DNA of 5,791 bases from Planctomycetota bacterium (GCA_021807585.1 JAKBCQ010000216.1:1-5791), one strand, 5' to 3'; shown: positions 1 through 5,752, numbered from the stretch's first letter. Program-made: numbers and translations. Notes: generated from the letters alone by a model not told the origin.

Positions 1-1166
1 AGTCCGCACGGTTCATATAAACTCGGCATTAAGAATAAATCCGCCCCCGCCTCGATCTGATGCGCCAGCGGGTTCGAGAATTCGAGAAACGCGCGGAGCT
101 TGCCGGGATGTTTATCGGCAAGACGATCGAGAAGCTCGTGATATTGCGGCGAACCCTCCCCCAATATCACGAGCTGGATGTCGAGATCGAGCAGACCGTC
201 GGCGACCTCGGCGAGCAAATTCCAACCTTTTTGAGGATCGAGCCGGCCGATTTGTGCCAGCAGCGGTACGTCGGCACGCTCGGGAAGCGAAGCACGCCGT
301 TGCAACTGCGCCTTGCACGCCGCTTTTCCCGGCTCGAACGTCGCGATGTTGTAATTGCGCGCAATCATGGGATCGGTCTCGGGATTCCAAACGGTCGTAT
401 CGATTCCATTGACGATCCCCGTCAGTTGATCGCGTCGAGCCGAGAGTAAACCTTCGAGTCCGCAGCCGAACTCGGCCGTTTGGATTTCTTTGCCGTACGT
501 CGGGCTTACCGTGCTCACCAGATCGGCGAATACAATCCCCGCCTTCAAACAGTTGAGCCTGCCGTGAAACTCAAGCTGCTCCCAATTGAACAACCGCGCG
601 TCGAGCCCCGTCAATCCCATCGCCCACCGGCTGAACGTCCCTTGATACGCCAAATTATGAATCGTTAAGAGCGTTCCCAGCCGTTCCATTCCCGCTCGGA
701 AGCGATACTGCTCGGCGAGATAAACCGGAACCAGCCCCGTTTGCCAGTCGTTGCAATGAAGGACGTCGGGCGCCAGATCGAGCAGCCGAATCGTCTCGAG
801 CGCCGCCCGGCTGAAAAACAAATACCGCTCAAAATTGTCGTGATAATCGACTCCGGCGGATTGATAAAGCCCGTCGCGGTCAAAATATTCGGGTTGGTCG
901 ATCAGGTAAACGACGCCGTTCGAACCCTCGACTTGCGCCGTGAATACACTCCCCTCGACAATCCTGGGCCCGATTGGAACGCGGAGATTCAGCCCCACGC
1001 TCTCCAAGACGATCGAAGGCTTGAGAAACCGCCGGTGGCACGGAATCATTAAGATCGCCTCGTGCCCGAGCGTCTGGAGCGCACGAGGGAGCGCCCCGGC
1101 GACATCGGCCAACCCCCCCGTTTTCGAAAACGGAACCGCCTCGGAAGCCAATACGACGATCTTCAT
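1..1166 (-). CDS. glgA: Glycogen synthase (ADP-glucose type, GT5), C-terminus cut by window edge
   Basis: Glycogen synthase transfers glucose from ADP-glucose to the non-reducing end of a growing alpha-1,4-glucan in the cytoplasm. I translated the minus strand by hand: the frame stays open for 388 codons from the ATG at 1166 to the left edge. It starts MKIVVLASEAVPFSKTGGLADV, the typical GT5 opening with the K-x-G-G-L sugar-nucleotide motif (K15, D21). Further on are HCNDWQTG (137-144), IHNLAYQG (H170 in the active site), VNGID (252-256), GRLDPQKG (R308, K313; phosphate binding) and, at the edge, YEPCGL with the presumed catalytic E385. GlgA proteins are usually near 480 residues, so roughly 90 are missing. 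A GTG lies 7 codons upstream, but the M-K-I-V start fits the family better; a GGGAG/GAGAAG purine stretch about 9-12 nt upstream is a modest ribosome binding site. Transcribed divergently from the next gene. Identity is very secure; preference for ADP- over UDP-glucose is inferred from the bacterial family. Confidence 0.96.
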   Translation of the reverse strand, partial: MKIVVLASEAVPFSKTGGLADVAGALPRALQTLGHEAILMIPCHRRFLKPSIVLESVGLNLRVPIGPRIVEGSVFTAQVEGSNGVVYLIDQPEYFDRDGLYQSAGVDYHDNFERYLFFSRAALETIRLLDLAPDVLHCNDWQTGLVPVYLAEQYRFRAGMERLGTLLTIHNLAYQGTFSRWAMGLTGLDARLFNWEQLEFHGRLNCLKAGIVFADLVSTVSPTYGKEIQTAEFGCGLEGLLSARRDQLTGIVNGIDTTVWNPETDPMIARNYNIATFEPGKAACKAQLQRRASLPERADVPLLAQIGRLDPQKGWNLLAEVADGLLDLDIQLVILGEGSPQYHELLDRLADKHPGKLRAFLEFSNPLAHQIEAGADLFLMPSLYEPCG

Positions 1167-1206
1167 CCGAACCGTCTTCTCCCTCACGGGGACATCGCCG
1201 AAACGA

Positions 1207-1225
1207 GACCTGAATCGCCCAGGTC
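1207..1225. repeat. Inverted repeat in the glgA leader
   Basis: GACCTG (1207-1212) and CAGGTC (1220-1225) are a perfect 6-bp inverted repeat around a 7-nt spacer, 41-59 bp upstream of the glgA start codon. It could be a leader hairpin or a protein binding site. Six base pairs can occur by chance, so its role is open. Confidence 0.4.
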
Positions 1226-1338
1226 GCCGTTCCGCTCTCTCTTTATCGTAGTTGAAGACCCTCCAAGGTCACATCCTTTGGGTTCGAACCGAGAGGAATT
1301 TCAGCCGAGAATCCTCCGGAATCGCGCCGACGACCCCA

Positions 1339-1344
1339 TAATAG
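1339..1344 (-). promoter_or_regulatory. Possible -10 element for glgA
   Basis: On the minus strand these bases read TATTAT, five of six matches to the sigma-70 -10 consensus TATAAT, in a GC-rich stretch. No good -35 hexamer lies 16-18 bp upstream, and it would imply a leader of about 165 nt. A weak candidate. Confidence 0.2.
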
Positions 1345-1436
1345 CGGCCCGCCGACTCGCATATCGGTCATCGATCGAATCCGCGACGATCGAACGAGGG
1401 ACCCCGAACGATCGCGATCTACCCGTCGCCGCTCGA

Positions 1437-1460
1437 CCGCGATCACCCCGGCGATCGCGG
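1437..1460. repeat. Perfect 8-bp inverted repeat (strong hairpin) between divergent genes
   Basis: CCGCGATC (1437-1444) and GATCGCGG (1453-1460) pair perfectly over 8 bp around an 8-nt GC-rich spacer. No T-run follows on either strand, so a classical intrinsic terminator is unlikely. Its place between two divergent start regions suggests an operator-like or insulating element, but this is inference, and GATC-containing words are common throughout this DNA. Confidence 0.45.
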
Positions 1461-1501
1461 ACCGATTTCAATATCAATGCGATTCCACGCGTCTTTATAC
1501 T

Positions 1502-1529
1502 CAATAGCTATTGTATGATTAAGTATGAT
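1502..1529 (+). promoter_or_regulatory. Putative promoter/operator of the oxidoreductase operon
   Basis: The most AT-rich stretch of the gap. It has a perfect 12-bp palindrome CAATAGCTATTG (1502-1513) directly followed by two copies of TATGAT (1514-1519 and 1524-1529) spaced 10 bp apart, each five of six matches to a -10 box. No clear -35 sequence fits either copy. Transcription from here would give a leader of about 120-140 nt before the ATG at 1660. A dyad abutting a -10-like element is the usual arrangement of a repressor site, which is inference here. Confidence 0.35.
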
Positions 1530-1539
1530 GACAAATAGG

Positions 1540-1549
1540 TCGGCGCCGA
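1540..1549. repeat. 10-bp perfect palindrome
   Basis: TCGGCGCCGA is a perfect 10-bp palindrome just downstream of the TATGAT pair. It may be an operator half of the same control region or simply a chance product of GC-rich sequence. Confidence 0.3.
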
Positions 1550-1584
1550 GCGATTGACTCGATCGCCGCCGCGGCGTACGCTCT

Positions 1585-1595
1585 TTGTTTAACAA
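1585..1595. repeat. 11-bp palindrome TTGTTTAACAA
   Basis: TTGTT and AACAA flank a single T, giving a perfect dyad in a GC-rich setting, 65-75 bp upstream of the oxidoreductase start codon. AT-rich dyads of this size are typical of helix-turn-helix regulator sites; no specific regulator family is recognised. Confidence 0.3.
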
Positions 1596-1609
1596 TCGCC
1601 CGTTCGTGT

Positions 1610-1625
1610 GATCCGGCGATCCGGC
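1610..1625. repeat. Tandem 8-bp direct repeat
   Basis: GATCCGGC occurs twice head to tail without a gap, about 35-50 bp before the start codon. Function unknown; it may reflect slippage in low-complexity leader DNA. Confidence 0.5.
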
Positions 1626-1644
1626 GGACGTTTTGATCGCAAAC

Positions 1645-1657
1645 GAGGGGAGGGGGG
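1645..1657 (+). promoter_or_regulatory. Ribosome binding site of the oxidoreductase gene
   Basis: GAGGGGAGGGGGG contains the core GGAGG at 1649-1653, six bases before the ATG at 1660 and nine before the ATG at 1663. It decides the start against the in-frame TTG at 1633, which has no such site and would make the ribosome binding site part of the coding sequence. Confidence 0.75.
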
Positions 1658-1659
1658 TG

Positions 1660-2958
1660 ATGATGTCGGGGATCAATCGCAGGACGTTCCTGGCTTCGGC
1701 GGGCGCGGGCGCCGCGGCGCTCGCGGTACATTCCCGGTCGACCCGCGCCGCGGGATCGAACGATCGGATCAACATCGCGGTGATCGGCTTCCACGGCCGA
1801 GGTCAATCGCATATCGGCGCGTTCACCGAGAACAAGAAAACCGCGGTCGTAACGCTCTGCGATGTCGACAGCCGGCTCTTCCATCGCTCGGCCAAGCGGA
1901 TTGAAGAAAAAACGGGCAAGGCGCCTCAGTTCGTTCAAGACCTCCGACGCGTGTTCGACGACAAATCGATCGACGCCGTCTCGATCGCGACCCCCAACCA
2001 CTGGCACGCGCTTGCTGCGGTTTGGGCGTGCCAGGCGGGCAAAGACGTTTACGTCGAAAAGCCCGTCAGTCACAACTTCACCGAGGGGAAACGGATCGTC
2101 GAGGCGGCGCGGAAATACAACCGGATCGTCCAAACCGGAACCCAAAACCGAAGCCTCACGGGCGTTCAAGACGCCGTCGAATTCCTCCGCTCGGGCAAAC
2201 TGGGAAAGATTTATATGGCTCGCGCTTTATGCTTCAAGCCGCGCGGGTCGATCGGCCATAAGGAAGACGCCCCCGTCCCGACCGGCGTCGATTACAACAT
2301 CTGGCAGGGCCCCGCTCCCGAACGTCCGTTCAACCCCAACCGATTCCATTATGAATGGCATTGGAATTGGGATTACGGCAACGGCGATATCGGCAATCAG
2401 GGGATTCACCAGATGGACGTCGCCCGCTGGGGGCTCGGCAAAGACGTTTTCCCGACGTTGATCGAAAGCTCGGGGGGGCGTTACGGCTACCACGACGACG
2501 GTCAAACGCCGAACACTCAAGACGCGACGTTCCGTTACGACGACTGCGTGCTCGAATTCGAGGTGCGCGGGCTTCCCACCAACGACGAACTCGGCGTGAG
2601 GATCGGCAACCTGTTCTACGGATCGGAAGGTTATCTTGTGATCAACGGTAACTCGTGGCGATCTTTTATGGGCCACAAGAACGAACCGGGTCAAAGCGGC
2701 AAGGGACAAAAGGGGGAGAGCGATCACTTCGGCAATTTCGTCGATGCGGTCGAAGCGCATGATTCCAAACGCCTGAAGGCCGAGATCGTCGAGGGGCATC
2801 GATCGAGCGCGCTTTGCCATCTGGCGAACATCGCGTATCGGCTGGGAAGGGCGATCAAGTTCGATCCCCAAACCGAAACGTTCGGATCCGACGGCGAGGC
2901 GAACGCGATGCTCACCCGAGAATATCGTTCGCCGTTTATCGTTCCCGATCGCGTTTGA
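1660..2958 (+). CDS. Tat-exported Gfo/Idh/MocA family oxidoreductase
   Basis: An NAD(P)-dependent oxidoreductase of the glucose-fructose oxidoreductase/inositol dehydrogenase family, 432 residues from the ATG at 1660. The N-terminus has a twin-arginine signal: INRRTFLAS (5-13), then an Ala-rich hydrophobic stretch to about residue 31, so the folded protein with bound cofactor is probably exported. The Rossmann domain follows, starting INIAVIGFHGRG (37-48; G-x-x-G-x-G variant), then ATPNHWH (110-116) and the family's hallmark EKP (133-135), whose lysine contributes to catalysis. In the C-terminal domain GNQGIHQMD (245-253, with H250 and D253) matches the conserved region near the active site. 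Length and layout are normal for the exported planctomycete type. The substrate cannot be read from the sequence; many relatives act on sugars, sugar acids or inositols. It leads a probable operon, with the next gene about 31 bp downstream. Family call is very secure, substrate unknown. Confidence 0.94.
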   Translation: MMSGINRRTFLASAGAGAAALAVHSRSTRAAGSNDRINIAVIGFHGRGQSHIGAFTENKKTAVVTLCDVDSRLFHRSAKRIEEKTGKAPQFVQDLRRVFDDKSIDAVSIATPNHWHALAAVWACQAGKDVYVEKPVSHNFTEGKRIVEAARKYNRIVQTGTQNRSLTGVQDAVEFLRSGKLGKIYMARALCFKPRGSIGHKEDAPVPTGVDYNIWQGPAPERPFNPNRFHYEWHWNWDYGNGDIGNQGIHQMDVARWGLGKDVFPTLIESSGGRYGYHDDGQTPNTQDATFRYDDCVLEFEVRGLPTNDELGVRIGNLFYGSEGYLVINGNSWRSFMGHKNEPGQSGKGQKGESDHFGNFVDAVEAHDSKRLKAEIVEGHRSSALCHLANIAYRLGRAIKFDPQTETFGSDGEANAMLTREYRSPFIVPDRV

Positions 2959-2979
2959 TTCGTTCATATTCTTACGCAT

Positions 2980-2983
2980 GGAG
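2980..2983 (+). promoter_or_regulatory. Ribosome binding site of the propeller gene
   Basis: GGAG lies six bases before the ATG at 2990 and three before the ATG at 2987. The upstream in-frame ATG at 2978 overlaps this site and has no purine-rich stretch before it, so 2990 (or 2987) is preferred. Confidence 0.5.
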
Positions 2984-2989
2984 CCGATG

Positions 2990-4144
2990 ATGTTTCGATC
3001 GATCGTCGCGAAGGTTTCTCTCGTTTTGAGTGTGACGCTCGTCGCGACGATCGGTCGTGCGACGATCGGCGGCGAGGCCGCGTCGAGCGCCGCGGATCGT
3101 TCTTCGTATCGACCGACGACGGTCGCGGCGGCGGGTAAAGATCCCCAGGCCGCGATCGACGACGACGGACGGATTTATGTCGTCTACGGCGACGGAAACG
3201 TGATCCGCTGCGCCGTCTCGACCGACGCGACGGGATCGAAGTTCCAAAAGCCCGCGACGATTCACGATCGCGGGGTGCTTTCGATCGGGATGCGTCGCGG
3301 CCCTCGGATCGCGATATCGGGCGGATCGATCGTCGTCACCGCGGTCGTCGGCGAGCATGGAAGCGGCCGAGACGGCGATTTGCTCGCGTGGCGATCGACC
3401 GATCGAGGCGCGACCTGGTCGACTCCGACCCGGCTCAATTCTCCGGCGGGTTCGGCTCGCGAAGGCTTGCACGCGACCGCCTCCGGTCCTAAAGGGCTTG
3501 TTTACGCGTCCTGGCTCGACGACCGGAACGACCGCAAAGAAGTTTTCGGAGCGGGTTCGCGTGACGGCGGGCTCACGTGGGAACCTGATAAGCTTGTTTA
3601 TCGTTCTCCGGAAAAAAGCGTGTGCGAATGTTGTCATCCGTCGGTCGCGTTCGGACCGGAGGGATCGGTTTACGTGATGTGGAGGAACAACATCAAGGGG
3701 GCGCGCGATCTCTACGTATCGCGATCGACCGATCTCGGCTCGCGGTTCTCCGGGGCTCGCAAATTGGGGGATCGTTCGTGGATTCTCAACGGTTGTCCGA
3801 TGGACGGAGGGGCGATCGCGGTCGATCGAGCCGGAAACGTCGCGACCGTTTGGCTGCGTGCTGGAACGGTCGTGTCGGCTTCTCCAGGACGCGACGAGCT
3901 GACGATCGGCGACGGCGTTCAACCGTGGCTCGCGTTCGATCGAACCGAGCCCGTGATCGTCTGGCTCGATAAACGTCCGGGTCGATTAATGATTCGCCGG
4001 GGACCGACCGCCTCGGCCGAGACGATCGTCGATTCGGGCGCGATCGACCCCGTCGTCGCGATGAATCTCGCTCAGTCGAGGGGCGTCGTCGTTTGGGAAG
4101 AGGCGGGAGCGATCCGCGCCGCGGCGGTCGAACCGAATCATTAA
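2990..4144 (+). CDS. Secreted Asp-box (BNR/sialidase-like) beta-propeller with CxCC cluster
   Basis: A predicted exported protein of 384 residues from the ATG at 2990 (388 if the ATG at 2978 is used). R3 and K8 followed by a hydrophobic run (9-22) form a Sec signal peptide, probably cleaved around residues 24-31. Asp-box signatures (S-x-D-x-G-x-T-W) stand at STDRGATW (136-143) and SRDGGLTW (190-197), with degenerate copies STDATGSKF (77-85) and STDLGSRF (246-253), as expected of a sialidase-like beta-propeller. Between the third and fourth boxes is VCECCHPS (C212, C214, C215), and a further cysteine sits in NGCPMDGG (C269). From memory, this CxCC plus CPMDGG pair recurs in uncharacterised proteins labelled exo-alpha-sialidase, where it may form disulfides or bind a metal. 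I cannot identify the arginine triad and the other catalytic residues of true sialidases, so enzymatic activity is unproven. It lies 31 bp after the oxidoreductase and 29 bp before a small gene, probably co-transcribed. Confidence 0.82.
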   Translation: MFRSIVAKVSLVLSVTLVATIGRATIGGEAASSAADRSSYRPTTVAAAGKDPQAAIDDDGRIYVVYGDGNVIRCAVSTDATGSKFQKPATIHDRGVLSIGMRRGPRIAISGGSIVVTAVVGEHGSGRDGDLLAWRSTDRGATWSTPTRLNSPAGSAREGLHATASGPKGLVYASWLDDRNDRKEVFGAGSRDGGLTWEPDKLVYRSPEKSVCECCHPSVAFGPEGSVYVMWRNNIKGARDLYVSRSTDLGSRFSGARKLGDRSWILNGCPMDGGAIAVDRAGNVATVWLRAGTVVSASPGRDELTIGDGVQPWLAFDRTEPVIVWLDKRPGRLMIRRGPTASAETIVDSGAIDPVVAMNLAQSRGVVVWEEAGAIRAAAVEPNH

Positions 4145-4165
4145 AGCATGTTTTTATCGAAAAGT

Positions 4166-4169
4166 GAGG
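4166..4169 (+). promoter_or_regulatory. Ribosome binding site of the 104-residue protein gene
   Basis: GAGG ends four bases before the ATG at 4174. It supports translation of this small gene; an earlier ATG at 4148 opens only a 14-codon frame. Confidence 0.5.
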
Positions 4170-4173
4170 CCCG

Positions 4174-4488
4174 ATGTCGCGTTTTGAACTGATCGCGATC
4201 GACCCTTCGGGAGTCGCGCCGTTGTCGATTTCGGCCAAACTGAGAACCCAGCTCGTTTATTTCGCGGCGGGCGCGAAATCGGGGGATGCTCCGCCGGGTG
4301 AAAACGAATACCGATTCGATCTTGAAGAAGCGACGATTTGGCTTGACGAAGGGGTGATTCGCCTTGTTTCGCCGCTCGACACCATGAACGCGACCGAGGT
4401 CGAGCTCTCCGAGGAACAGGAGACGATGCTCGAGTGGATCAAGAAGAACCGCGTGATCCATGCGCGTTTGATCGAACATTCAAAATAG
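4174..4488 (+). CDS. Small uncharacterised protein (104 aa)
   Basis: I do not recognise a named family. The product is 104 residues, starts MSRFELIAIDPSGVAPLSIS and has no signal peptide, membrane segment or cysteine, so it is probably cytoplasmic and soluble. The middle (about 45-66; EYRFDLEEATIWLDEGVIRL) looks like alternating beta strands. The C-terminal part from about residue 74 is acidic and helix-prone (VELSEEQETMLEWIKKNRV), ending in a basic tail. An upstream GAGG motif, start 29 bp after the propeller stop, and the same strand suggest it is the third gene of the operon. The frame ends in TAG, with no overlap to sppA. It is a believable gene because of its spacing, ribosome binding site and protein-like composition, not because of homology. 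Its function is unknown; an accessory or binding role is only one possibility. Confidence 0.75.
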   Translation: MSRFELIAIDPSGVAPLSISAKLRTQLVYFAAGAKSGDAPPGENEYRFDLEEATIWLDEGVIRLVSPLDTMNATEVELSEEQETMLEWIKKNRVIHARLIEHSK

Positions 4489-4519
4489 TGTTTTTCTTAA
4501 TATGAGAGTGAGTGAGGAG

Positions 4520-4540
4520 CGACGCTTTTGAGCGGCGTCG
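4520..4540. repeat. Hairpin after the 104-residue protein gene
   Basis: CGACGC (4520-4525) and GCGTCG (4535-4540) pair over 6 bp around a 9-nt loop; an alternative inner pairing CGCT/AGCG (4523-4526 with 4531-4534) closes a 4-nt loop. It starts 31 bp after the stop codon at 4488. No T-run follows, so it could stop or protect the operon transcript but is not a textbook intrinsic terminator. Confidence 0.35.
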
Positions 4541-4561
4541 AATGAAGGCGACTCGGTTCGT

Positions 4562-4584
4562 CGAATCGTGCGCGTGGCGATTCG
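4562..4584. repeat. 7-bp inverted repeat upstream of sppA
   Basis: CGAATCG (4562-4568) and CGATTCG (4578-4584) are perfectly complementary around a 9-nt spacer, about 70-90 bp before the sppA start. It overlaps the weak promoter candidate, so it could be a binding site for a regulator; that is inference. Confidence 0.35.
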
Positions 4585-4604
4585 TCGCATCGTTCGAGTA
4601 GAAT
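4575..4604 (+). promoter_or_regulatory. Weak candidate sppA promoter
   Basis: TAGAAT (4599-4604) matches five of six bases of the -10 consensus; TGGCGA (4575-4580), 18 bp upstream, matches only three of six of the -35 consensus. It would start transcription about 40 nt before the sppA ATG. Plausible because the 166-bp gap argues for a separate promoter. Confidence 0.25.
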
Positions 4605-4641
4605 GCGCGTCGGTTAGGGAACGAATTCCGCTCCATCCGCC

Positions 4642-4648
4642 GAAGGGA
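4642..4648 (+). promoter_or_regulatory. Ribosome binding site of sppA
   Basis: GAAGGGA lies six bases before the ATG at 4655 and decides the start. The same frame is open upstream to a GTG at 4568, but that extension is arginine-rich, has no ribosome binding site, and would put about 29 unlikely residues ahead of the membrane anchor. Confidence 0.65.
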
Positions 4649-4654
4649 ACACGC

Positions 4655-5647
4655 ATGAACGTCGCACAAACGAACTCCGGCACTCCAGGACAAACGATCG
4701 TGATCGATCGCCGCGATAAAGGGGGATTCTTTCGCAAGCTCGGGTCGACGCTGCTCATCTTCTCGTTGATCATGAACTTCGTGCTGATCTCCAAAAACGC
4801 CAAGATCGGCGTCGGGTCGCTCGACGAAACGTATGTGGCGGGTTCGATCCTTGCCGGCGAGTCCAAGATCGCGATCGTCGAGGTGAAGGGGGCGATTTTC
4901 GACGGGGTTGTCGATCACGCGATCAAACAGGTTCGTCAGGCGCGCGACGATAAAAACGTGAAGGCGATTGTGATTCGCGTCGATTCACCCGGCGGGACGG
5001 TTGCGGGGTCGGATCAAATCTTTCGCGAGATCGAGATCCTCAAAGAAAAAACGAAAAAGCCCGTCGTCGTCTCGATGGGGAATCTCGCGGCGTCGGGAGG
5101 TTATTATATCTCCGCGCCCGCGGATCATGTTTTCGCCGAGCCGACGAGCTGGACGGGGTCGATCGGCGTGATTATGGAGCTTCCCCAGATCGAGAAACTG
5201 CTCAAAACCTACGGGGTTGATTTCACGACGATCGCGACGGGCGAATGGAAAGATTCGGGATCGCCGTTCCGCGCGATGACCGAACAAGAAAAGAGGCGAT
5301 GGCGCGGAATCGTCGACGTCGCGTATCAACGCTTCGTTCGGATCGTCGCGCAAGGGCGCAAGATCCCCCTCAAACAAGTTTACGATCTCGCCGACGGCAA
5401 AGTTTACACCGCCGACGAAGCCAAGGAACTCAAGCTCGTCGACGAGATCGGCTATCTCGAAGACGCGATCGATAAAGCGAAAACGCTCGCCAAGATGACG
5501 ACGTATCGAGTCGTCCGCTACAGCAAGGAATTCGATCTCGAATCGCTGTTGCTGGGCGCGTCGACGCGAAAAAAATCGACCTCGGCCGAGGTTGAAGACG
5601 TACTGACAAAACTGCGCACTCCAGTGATGATGTATATGATGCGATGA
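4655..5647 (+). CDS. sppA: Signal peptide peptidase SppA, short (36K-type) form
   Basis: A membrane-bound serine protease of family S49 that degrades signal peptides after they are cut from exported proteins. From the ATG at 4655 it has 330 residues, the length of the single-domain form (as in Bacillus), about half the E. coli protein. A short cytoplasmic N-terminus with basic residues (RRDKGGFFRK, 19-28) precedes one membrane segment at about 29-46. The protease domain begins with IAIVEVKGAI (72-81), then VDSPGG (110-115, forming the oxyanion region), LAASGGYY with the nucleophile S147, GSIGVIM (168-174) and GEWKDSGSP with the general base K199. These are the Ser-Lys dyad positions known for the family, spaced 52 residues apart as usual. 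It is complete, with a TGA stop. The 166-bp gap before it suggests its own promoter, so its link to the upstream operon may be only positional. Confidence 0.95.
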   Translation: MNVAQTNSGTPGQTIVIDRRDKGGFFRKLGSTLLIFSLIMNFVLISKNAKIGVGSLDETYVAGSILAGESKIAIVEVKGAIFDGVVDHAIKQVRQARDDKNVKAIVIRVDSPGGTVAGSDQIFREIEILKEKTKKPVVVSMGNLAASGGYYISAPADHVFAEPTSWTGSIGVIMELPQIEKLLKTYGVDFTTIATGEWKDSGSPFRAMTEQEKRRWRGIVDVAYQRFVRIVAQGRKIPLKQVYDLADGKVYTADEAKELKLVDEIGYLEDAIDKAKTLAKMTTYRVVRYSKEFDLESLLLGASTRKKSTSAEVEDVLTKLRTPVMMYMMR

Positions 5648-5653
5648 ACGGGG

Positions 5654-5667
5654 ACTTGTCGACAAGT
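5654..5667. repeat. Perfect 14-bp palindrome after sppA
   Basis: ACTTGTCGACAAGT is its own reverse complement over 14 bp and starts 7 bp after the sppA stop. A spacer-free dyad is poorly suited to an RNA hairpin and better suited to a dimeric DNA-binding protein. No family is recognised. Confidence 0.55.
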
Positions 5668-5682
5668 GATCGCTTCGCGATC
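5668..5682. repeat. Hairpin with 6-bp stem and 3-nt loop
   Basis: GATCGC and GCGATC flank the loop TTC, immediately adjoining the 14-bp palindrome. It would form a tight RNA hairpin at the end of the sppA message. No T-run follows directly, so termination here is uncertain. Confidence 0.45.
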
Positions 5683-5705
5683 GACGTGAAACGCCGCGTG
5701 AACGA

Positions 5706-5746
5706 TCGATCCGACGTGCGCCGTTCGGTTTGATCGAGCCTTTTTT
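5706..5746 (+). terminator. Possible terminator between sppA and the next gene
   Basis: An imperfect stem can form: TCGAT (5706-5710) with ATCGA (5733-5737), enclosing CCGACG (5711-5716) with CG-T-TCGG (5722-5728, one bulged T). A run of six T follows at 5741-5746. The stem has a 4-nt bulge and a 3-nt gap before the T-run, so it is a weak intrinsic terminator candidate; it could equally be leader structure of the next gene. Confidence 0.3.
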
Positions 5747-5752
5747 CTCCCG

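Larger units (their letters stand above)
1167..1659. other. Divergent intergenic region, no gene seen
   Basis: This gap of about 490 bp separates glgA (leftward) from the oxidoreductase operon (rightward) and must contain both sets of start signals. I find no convincing protein or RNA gene; open frames crossing it lack ribosome binding sites and family-like sequence. It holds inverted repeats at 1207-1225, 1437-1460, 1502-1513, 1540-1549 and 1585-1595, a tandem 8-bp repeat at 1610-1625, and an AT-rich island around 1465-1540 within otherwise GC-rich DNA. Confidence 0.7.

Noticed and set aside
1281..1290. GGTTCGAACC, resembling a tRNA T-loop
   Set aside because: The word is a simple palindrome. 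No matching acceptor stem, anticodon arm or D arm can be built around it on either strand.
60..1538. Several plus-strand open frames of 100-160 codons
   Set aside because: They lie opposite the glgA coding sequence or run into the gap. They have no ribosome binding sites and arginine/proline-rich translations; the minus-strand frame gives a complete set of GlgA motifs.
1633..1659. TTG at 1633 as the start of the oxidoreductase
   Set aside because: It would place the strong GGAGG ribosome binding site inside the coding sequence and lengthen the stretch before the twin-arginine motif for no reason; ATG at 1660 has ideal spacing.
2972..3922. 316-codon antisense open frame opposite the propeller gene
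   Set aside because: Its translation is extremely rich in arginine and aspartate, with no domain. It arises because GATCG-rich DNA makes few stop codons on the opposite strand; the plus frame has a signal peptide and Asp boxes.
2990..4144. Calling the propeller a true exo-alpha-sialidase
   Set aside because: Asp boxes are structural and occur in many propellers; the arginine triad and the tyrosine/glutamate pair of sialidases could not be identified.
4568..4654. N-terminal extension of SppA from a GTG at 4568
   Set aside because: No ribosome binding site, an arginine-rich non-family sequence, and it overlaps the inverted repeat; ATG at 4655 has GAAGGGA at six bases.
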